A stretch of 20,720 nt of DNA from CAWUKV01 sp963923025 (GTDB taxonomy: Bacteria; Cyanobacteriota; Cyanobacteriia; Phormidesmidales; Phormidesmidaceae), in NCBI GenBank assembly GCA_963923025.1, contig CAWUKV010000091.1:1-20720 (forward strand), read 5' to 3'. The position numbers were made by a program, and so were the translations under genes. How positions within the stretch are numbered: the stretch's first letter is position 1; every line of letters begins with the position of its first letter. Under the pieces are notes generated by a model that saw nothing but the letters and a program-made list of their open reading frames with translations, ran no database searches and was not told where the DNA came from. Shown here piece after piece: positions 15,995-20,720 of this stretch.

Positions 15995-17944
15995 TCACTT
16001 AATCGCATCGGCAAAACGATACCCCAGGTTCAGGTGGCCGTTAGAGTCAAAGTGAACATCGTCATCGGTCAGGCTTAGGTCATCGGTATTGATCCAGTGG
16101 GTCAGCGGATCAGCACTAGCAACCTGGATCTGAGCGGTTCTCACAACATCCACGTAGCCCGCTGAGTGCCAGGGCATGTCGTCATGAATGCGACCAATGA
16201 CAAATTCCATGTCTGTGCCGTAGCGGCTCCGTATGTCGGCAATAAAGGCGGTCAGGTTAGGCTTGTAGGCATTGGCCTGGGCAGGCACAATCGAGTCGGC
16301 CTCACCCTGCATCCAGAGCATGCCTTCGATGTCATAGCTGATATTTTCCGCATCTAGGGCCGCCAACGCCGTACCCACTCGGCTGACAAAGGCATCATGC
16401 TGATTGTTGTTACCGTTAGGGTCCCAATCTTCGGCCAGGTCAGTGGCCCCCAGCGCGTATTTAATCAGGTAAATTTCTTCATCGGTATGGCCATTCATGG
16501 CATGGCCAAAGCCCAGCTCTAGCCCAAAGCCTTCACCGTCGCTGGCACCACCAAAGTACCCCGAGAAACCGGGCTGAAGGTTGACAAACTCAGCCGTTGG
16601 CCCCGCTTGCCAAATATGAACGTCAGGATGAGGCGTCTGCAGGTTAGACTGTAAATCTTCGTTGAGGCTCCCTTCCCCGACCGCGTTAGACTGACCACCG
16701 ATCAGGAAGACGGAGACCTCGTTAGTGAGATAAATGGTTAAGGCTTGGGTCGCGATATCACCGTTGGCATCCGTCGCTTTGACGGTGACGTCGTAGATGT
16801 TGTTGCCATCGACATCGGCAGGGGTTTCATAGTCTGGAGTGGCGACAAACCTCAGCTGTCCCGTTGTCGCATCAATGGAGAACCGATCGGCATCCCCACC
16901 CGATTCGAGACCGTAGGTGATGCCGTTACCCGATGCGCTGACGGTCGTAACCGTCTGATTGTTCTCAGCCATGGACAGGTTGGCGGTTGCACCACCCCCA
17001 TCACTGGTAATGCTAGGGCCAGAACTACCTGGGTAGTCTACAATCACGTTGATAAACTGCGTATCGGCATGCCAGTCACTGTCAAAAGCAATCACGTTAA
17101 TCCGGTATAGGTTGTTAGCATCATGATCCTGAGGATTACTCCAGACGGGCGGCGTATTGAAGGTAATCTCTCCGGTGGTCGAGTCGATGTTGAACAGGTG
17201 AGCATCTTCTCCAGCATTGATATCGTAGAAAATCCCGTTGCCCTCGGCATCTCCATCGGGGTCGAAGGTCTGCACGTCGGTGACAAAGCTGGCTCCCTCG
17301 CTGACATGAACCGTCGCCGTTGGCCCCTCCCCGTCGCTAATGATGATGGGCACAGCATCGACCACTACAGTTATAAATTGAACATCGGCATTCCAGTCAG
17401 AGTCGAACGCTAGAACGTTGATGTGGTAGACATTATCACCGTCATGATCGATGGGAGTATTCCAAGCAGGCGTAAGTTTGAAGGTAATTTCGCCGGAATA
17501 AGGATCAATATGGAACAGATCAATATCTTCACCATCGTTGATCATGTAATACAGCCCATCACCCTCGGTATCCCCCTGCGGGTCAGTCACCGTCATGTCA
17601 GTAACAAATCGGGTTCCTTCCGTCACATGTACGATGGCATTATCGCCACCGCCATTGCTGGTAATGATCGGATCTTCCCCTGGCGCAGCATCGCTCTGTA
17701 GCGGCACATCCTGAAGAATGGCTGGACTCAAAAACAGATCGGACGTCGACTCCAATGACTTACCAGGTACGCCTTGGCTGAAATCTTCAAGTGAGCCAAC
17801 AACAGCGTTCGGCCACGCTGCGCTGGAGCTCGACGGTAGAGAGAGTGCACTGTCAAATGGGGTAGTCGAAACAGCAGCAGTTGTGAGATCGGTTAAGGGT
17901 TGGCTGGAACTATCTAGCGAGCTAACTTCAGTAGTAGGGAACAT
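15995..17944 (-). CDS. Cadherin-like repeats fused to a sialate-O-acetylesterase-type SGNH domain
   Basis: This 649-residue acidic protein starts at an ATG (17944). A Ser/Thr-rich leader of about 90 residues, without a classical signal peptide, precedes three cadherin-like repeats at about 92-197, 198-307 and 309-408. Each has DxDGDN- or DHDANN-type calcium motifs and a closing strand (for example YHINVLAFDSDWNADVQF); the first two are much more alike than the third. The C-terminal domain (about 410-649) is an SGNH/CE6-like carbohydrate esterase: FLIGGQSNAVGEG gives the nucleophile S419, MLWMQGEADS gives Q546-E548, and DDVHFDSNGHLNLGYRFADA gives D628 and H631. It probably removes acetyl groups from a glycan, perhaps one made by the neighbouring glycosyltransferases. 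Export must occur by a route other than Sec with a cleaved signal, such as type I secretion; no RTX repeats or secretion tail are obvious. Confidence 0.9.
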   Translation of the reverse strand: MFPTTEVSSLDSSSQPLTDLTTAAVSTTPFDSALSLPSSSSAAWPNAVVGSLEDFSQGVPGKSLESTSDLFLSPAILQDVPLQSDAAPGEDPIITSNGGGDNAIVHVTEGTRFVTDMTVTDPQGDTEGDGLYYMINDGEDIDLFHIDPYSGEITFKLTPAWNTPIDHDGDNVYHINVLAFDSDWNADVQFITVVVDAVPIIISDGEGPTATVHVSEGASFVTDVQTFDPDGDAEGNGIFYDINAGEDAHLFNIDSTTGEITFNTPPVWSNPQDHDANNLYRINVIAFDSDWHADTQFINVIVDYPGSSGPSITSDGGGATANLSMAENNQTVTTVSASGNGITYGLESGGDADRFSIDATTGQLRFVATPDYETPADVDGNNIYDVTVKATDANGDIATQALTIYLTNEVSVFLIGGQSNAVGEGSLNEDLQSNLQTPHPDVHIWQAGPTAEFVNLQPGFSGYFGGASDGEGFGLELGFGHAMNGHTDEEIYLIKYALGATDLAEDWDPNGNNNQHDAFVSRVGTALAALDAENISYDIEGMLWMQGEADSIVPAQANAYKPNLTAFIADIRSRYGTDMEFVIGRIHDDMPWHSAGYVDVVRTAQIQVASADPLTHWINTDDLSLTDDDVHFDSNGHLNLGYRFADAIK

Positions 17945-18620
17945 AGTCGAGGTAGATGAACGCCCCCAAAGACGATGACGGAATAGCGCACTTAAACGTT
18001 CACCACTGGGCGACTCAATACCCTGTGAAAGGGTAACCCACTGGTGAATACGTATTGGTCTATGGAATGAATGACAGCGAGACAGGCCCGCAAATGGCCA
18101 TTAAAGCATTGCCGTATCTCTTGGGTAACTGAATGTGTAATCAACGAACAGACGGATGCATTAGTAACGAGGAACAGTTGCAACAGAAATAACTTCGCCA
18201 TGGGGTGTAGCGTTGCTCAAGTTGCGAACGCCAGGGGCAGCGTTTGTAAAAGGCACAGCAAACCCACTGCGAAACTAACAACATAACTCTTGATTGCCTG
18301 CCAGCAGGTTATCTCCGTCAAAAACATTTTTGGAGAGGCTTAAGAAAGCCTTCCGTTCTGTGCAGAAACTAAGGACAAAATGTTTACCAATCGTCTTAAC
18401 CCGGGTCTATTTGTCCTTTCCTCCGTTCAGCAAAGACAATAACTAAGGAGAATTTGCTCACTTTTGCTAGGCGCGGCATAAAGTTTTTGAAAAAGGAAAA
18501 ATAACAACTATCGACTCAATGCGGGTTGTGGGTGCTGTACAAGGTTAGGGACGCCCAACGGATGGTAAGCCATCAACAGTCAGGGATCAGACTGTTTCTA
18601 ACGCCTGTCGACTGATCCTG
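17945..18620. other. 676-bp intergenic region between the esterase gene and trpF
   Basis: This gap holds the leader of the esterase gene on the minus strand and the 3' side of trpF. It contains a nested stem-loop at 18001-18046, a small AGGCTT/AAGCCT hairpin at 18336-18351, a 9-bp inverted repeat (AAGGACAAA at 18371-18379 with TTTGTCCTT at 18410-18418), and an ACAGTC/GACTGT hairpin near 18579-18598 just beyond the trpF stop. A 69-codon minus-strand frame (17992-18201) has a hydrophobic start but no ribosome binding site or recognisable sequence. I do not call a gene here. Confidence 0.55.
18001..18046. repeat. Nested stem-loop upstream of the cadherin-esterase gene
   Basis: The outer arms CACCACTGGG (18001-18010) and CCCACTGGTG (18037-18046) pair at nine of ten positions. 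The inner arms TACCC (18019-18023) and GGGTA (18031-18035) pair perfectly. The structure lies 57-102 bp before the esterase start codon, where it could be in the 5' leader or act as an operator. No T-run follows on either strand. Confidence 0.5.
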
Positions 18621-19256
18621 CTAAGCCGCATGTGCTGATAGCTGCAAGAAAAGCGCTTGAACCTTATCTAAGTCTTTGTCTCCGGGTGCCCGTTCTACAC
18701 CGCTGGAAAGATCGATACCGTCCGGGCTGAGCTGAGCAAGCGCATCACAAATATTATTCGGGCTAAGGCCACCAGCTAAAAACCAGGGCTTGTTGGGAGA
18801 AAAGGCTTTTATGGCTTCCCAATCTAGTGTCTGCCCAGTCCCCCCTAGCTGGTGGGGATGGTAGGCATCGAGCAGCAGCGCGTCGACAACAGGCTCGTAG
18901 GTCTGGGCGAGGGTCAGGTCTGCTGTTTGGCGAATCCGCAGCGCCTTAATCAGCTCAACCTGGGGAAGGTGCTGACGAAGCTGCTGGCAAAACTGGACCG
19001 ATTCTTGGCCATGTAGCTGTACGGCCTTGAGCTGCGCTGTGGTGACAGTCATCGCGATCGCATCTAGGTTGGCATCAGCAAACACACCGACGCGCCCTAC
19101 CGAGGGCGGGAGTTGCGCAGATAGGGATTGAATATGCTGGGGCGTAACGTAGCGCGGTGACGCAGGAACGCAAATAAAGCCCAGGTCAGTCGCGCCAGCA
19201 GCAGCGATTGCCCGCCCCTGATTCGCCTGGGTAATTCCACAAATCTTGACGCGCAT
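18621..19256 (-). CDS. trpF: TrpF, phosphoribosylanthranilate isomerase
   Basis: TrpF converts N-(5'-phosphoribosyl)anthranilate to CdRP in tryptophan synthesis, as a cytosolic TIM barrel. From the ATG at 19256 it has 211 residues and starts MRVKICGITQ, as most family members do; an in-frame ATG at 19268 would add four. The general base is C6 in KICG. The general acid is D130 in DALLLDAYHP. GFICVPASPRYV and VGRVGVFADAN are typical early strands. The C-terminal phosphate-binding loops are FLAGGLSPNNI at about 159-169 and GIDLSSGVERAPGDKD at about 180-195. The gene stands alone, as trp genes usually do in cyanobacteria. It is divergent from the site-2 protease gene across about 100 bp. Confidence 0.96.
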   Translation of the reverse strand: MRVKICGITQANQGRAIAAAGATDLGFICVPASPRYVTPQHIQSLSAQLPPSVGRVGVFADANLDAIAMTVTTAQLKAVQLHGQESVQFCQQLRQHLPQVELIKALRIRQTADLTLAQTYEPVVDALLLDAYHPHQLGGTGQTLDWEAIKAFSPNKPWFLAGGLSPNNICDALAQLSPDGIDLSSGVERAPGDKDLDKVQALFLQLSAHAA

Positions 19257-19331
19257 GGCCCTATTCATCAGCTCTTTAGCTCATCCTACGGCAGATCGGC
19301 TATTCCCCCCTGCGCTTTTAGCCCGCCTCGG

Positions 19332-19337
19332 TAGAAT
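19332..19337 (+). promoter_or_regulatory. Weak candidate -10 box of the site-2 protease gene
   Basis: TAGAAT lies 29 bp before the ATG at 19367 in the short divergent gap shared with trpF. I see no good -35 hexamer at the expected distance, so this is tentative. Confidence 0.25.
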
Positions 19338-19366
19338 AGAACTGTAGCTTATTTTAGGCAGGCGCT

Positions 19367-20563
19367 ATGCAATCTGGCTGGCGGGTCGGCGCTATCTTTG
19401 GCATCCCCCTTTTCATCGATACCTCTTGGTTCTTCATTCTGCTGTTGATGACCTTTTTCTACAGCAGTGACCTAGCACGCCTAGGATTGGCCGGGTCATC
19501 CGCTTGGGTGATTGGTCTGGTGATGGCGCTGCTCCTGTTCAGCTCAGTACTACTGCACGAGTTGGGCCACAGCCTGGTTGCCCGTCAGCAAGGGATCGAC
19601 GTAAAGTCGATTACGCTCTTTTTGTTTGGGGGCATGGCCTCCATCGACAAGGAGTCTGACACGCCGGGACAAGCCTTTCAGGTTGCGATCGCGGGTCCTC
19701 TAGTCAGCTTTACCCTCTTCGTAGTGCTGACCCTAGCTACACAGCTATTGGCACTGCCCCCGCTAGCGGCCTTCATGCTAGGGTCCATTGCCCAGCTGAA
19801 TCTGGTACTGACGCTGTTCAACCTAATCCCAGGACTACCGCTAGACGGGGGTCAAATTCTGAAAGCTGCCGTTTGGAAGTTTACGGGAAGCCGTACTCGT
19901 GGCATTCGCTGGGCCGCTAACGCCGGACAAATCATCGGCTGGGGTGCCATTGCCCTAGGGGTGATAGCCTACCTGGTGGCGCAACGGCTCGATCTGCTGT
20001 GGATTGCCTTGATTGGCTGGTTTGCCGTGCGTAATGCGGGGGCTTACCGGCGCGTCACCGACCTGCAAGAGGGCCTGAGCCAACTCAAGGCATCCGATGC
20101 CATGACCCGTGAGTTCAAAGTCATCGACGCTGACATGACCCTGCGGGAGTTTGCCGACACACAGCTGCTGCAAACGGGGCAGCCGCCGGTTTACTTTGCC
20201 GCCTCCGACGGTCGGTATCGAGGCCTGGTATCTGTAGATGACCTGCGCAACGTCGAGCGCAGCCAGTGGGAAACGCTGACGCTGGCTGAGGTCGCCCATC
20301 CCTTGCTGGACATTGCCCACGTCAAGGAAGACACACCGCTGACCACCGTAATTACCCAATTGGAAGAGAGCCAGTCCCGGCGGGTCACGGTGCTGACGCC
20401 CGCCGATGCCGTAGCCGGTGTGATCGACCGAGGCGACATTGTGCGATCGCTCGGTCAGAAGGTCAAACTCCCCTTCTCCGATGCCCTGATCCAACGCATC
20501 AAGGAAGATGGCACCTATCCCCCCGGCTTTCAAATTGTGTCTTTGGCAAAAGCCGCTGAATAA
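19367..20563 (+). CDS. Site-2 protease (M50B) with paired CBS domains
   Basis: This 398-residue intramembrane zinc metalloprotease cleaves substrates within the membrane. The zinc site is HELGH at 64-68, placed in a hydrophobic helix after SSVL, together with D160 in FNLIPGLPLDGGQ, the family's LDG motif. Five to six hydrophobic segments span about 10-225. The N-terminus (WRVGAIFGIPLFIDTSWFF) is the typical start of the SpoIVFB-like, CBS-containing group. Residues about 240-375 contain two CBS units, beginning LKASDAMTREFKVIDADMTL and LAEVAHPLLDIAHVKEDTPL, which usually bind adenine nucleotides and would regulate the protease. Cyanobacterial members of the wider family have been tied to stress responses; the substrate here is unknown. 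It is divergent from trpF and convergent with the partial gene at the window end. Confidence 0.94.
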   Translation: MQSGWRVGAIFGIPLFIDTSWFFILLLMTFFYSSDLARLGLAGSSAWVIGLVMALLLFSSVLLHELGHSLVARQQGIDVKSITLFLFGGMASIDKESDTPGQAFQVAIAGPLVSFTLFVVLTLATQLLALPPLAAFMLGSIAQLNLVLTLFNLIPGLPLDGGQILKAAVWKFTGSRTRGIRWAANAGQIIGWGAIALGVIAYLVAQRLDLLWIALIGWFAVRNAGAYRRVTDLQEGLSQLKASDAMTREFKVIDADMTLREFADTQLLQTGQPPVYFAASDGRYRGLVSVDDLRNVERSQWETLTLAEVAHPLLDIAHVKEDTPLTTVITQLEESQSRRVTVLTPADAVAGVIDRGDIVRSLGQKVKLPFSDALIQRIKEDGTYPPGFQIVSLAKAAE

Positions 20564-20582
20564 GCATCCGTCACCGCCCACC

Positions 20583-20720
20583 TCAGCGGCGATGTCTTTC
20601 TATGGTCTCTGCGATCGCACCAAGAATAACATTGTTTAAACGACGCTTTTCCTCTGCAGGCAGATCAGGAATGTCGACAGATTTGGGAAATTCAGTAATT
20701 CGCTGCTGAATACAAAATGG
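20583..20720 (-). CDS. 3' end of an unidentified gene, truncated by the window edge
   Basis: A minus-strand frame is open from the window edge to a TGA at 20583-20585 and gives the last 45 residues of a protein. The sequence includes ITEFPKSVDIPDLPAEEK and ends ILGAIAETIERHRR. It reads like genuine coding sequence: charged amphipathic helix at the end, a HIP1 site in frame, and a tail-to-tail arrangement 19 bp from the protease stop. The family cannot be told from this fragment. Confidence 0.6.
   Translation of the reverse strand, partial: PFCIQQRITEFPKSVDIPDLPAEEKRRLNNVILGAIAETIERHRR

Noticed and set aside
17992..18201. 69-codon minus-strand frame with a hydrophobic N-terminus upstream of the esterase gene
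   Set aside because: No ribosome binding site, no recognisable sequence after residue 20, and its end overlaps the stem-loop at 18001-18046; probably leader sequence.
18336..18418. Short hairpin AGGCTT/AAGCCT and the 9-bp AAGGACAAA/TTTGTCCTT repeat
   Set aside because: The first is only 6 bp with no T-run. The second has a 30-base loop. Both are of a size expected by chance in 676 bp and have no gene context that needs them.
19955..20581. 208-codon minus-strand frame opposite the site-2 protease gene
   Set aside because: It is the antisense of a clear M50B-CBS gene and shows the Gly/Arg/His-rich composition expected from reading a GC-rich gene backwards.
1..20720. Search for CRISPR arrays, toxin-antitoxin pairs, restriction systems, retrons and prophage genes
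   Set aside because: No regularly spaced repeats, reverse transcriptase, Cas, nuclease-methylase or phage structural motifs were seen. The 45-residue fragment at the right edge is too short to assign as an antitoxin.

Overview
The window is from a cyanobacterium of fairly high GC. About fifteen exact copies of the HIP1 octamer GCGATCGC are scattered over 20.7 kb (for example near 1077, 2385, 2539, 5553, 6796, 10613, 12357, 13464, 15421, 15762, 19686, 20444 and 20611). The gene content fits: Mg-chelatase ChlI for chlorophyll synthesis, a Tll0287-like c-heme sensor, a glutaredoxin with the cyanobacterial IYTWQTCP context, and stand-alone trpF. A Leptolyngbya-like, non-marine-picoplankton lineage is a guess; the sequence does not fix the genus.

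Layout. (a) 1-2600: a small two-helix membrane protein (minus), divergent from a 692-residue membrane-anchored, helix-repeat protein of unknown role. (b) 2600-5700: a cysteine-dioxygenase-like cupin, a 770-bp gap, then chlI followed by ruvC in the same direction. (c) 5700-8800: a membrane sensor with an extracytoplasmic CXXCH heme domain and a HAMP domain but no output domain. A roughly 1-kb non-coding stretch follows, opened by a perfect 23-bp inverted repeat, and then a lower-GC six-helix membrane protein with buried D-E-H-E and E-E-E motifs. (d) 8800-11500: a minus-strand fusion of a class III adenylate cyclase (all six canonical catalytic positions present), a Ser/Thr kinase (all canonical motifs present) and two tandem copies of a Cys-containing C-terminal domain, then a glutaredoxin. 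(e) 11600-18000: a surface-glycan-looking group. It holds two divergently transcribed GT-C membrane glycosyltransferases, the second with an added C-terminal sandwich-like segment and TPR-like tail, and a 649-residue protein of three cadherin-like repeats plus a sialate-O-acetylesterase-type SGNH domain. (f) 18600-20720: trpF, a divergent site-2 protease with paired CBS domains, and the 3' end of an unknown minus-strand gene.

How the genes may work together. chlI-ruvC is probably one transcript. The glycosyltransferase pair and the esterase could build and trim a cell-surface glycan or glycoprotein; this rests on adjacency and domain content. The heme sensor, the membrane protein and the cyclase-kinase lie within 5 kb, but nothing in the sequence proves that they form one pathway. 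No rRNA, convincing tRNA, CRISPR array, intact insertion sequence or prophage was seen. The observations most worth following are the cyclase-kinase fusion with its paired C-terminal domains, the perfect palindrome at 7122-7171, the GT-C fusion with its esterase neighbour, and a terminator-like hairpin at 11611-11640 that belongs to no visible gene.
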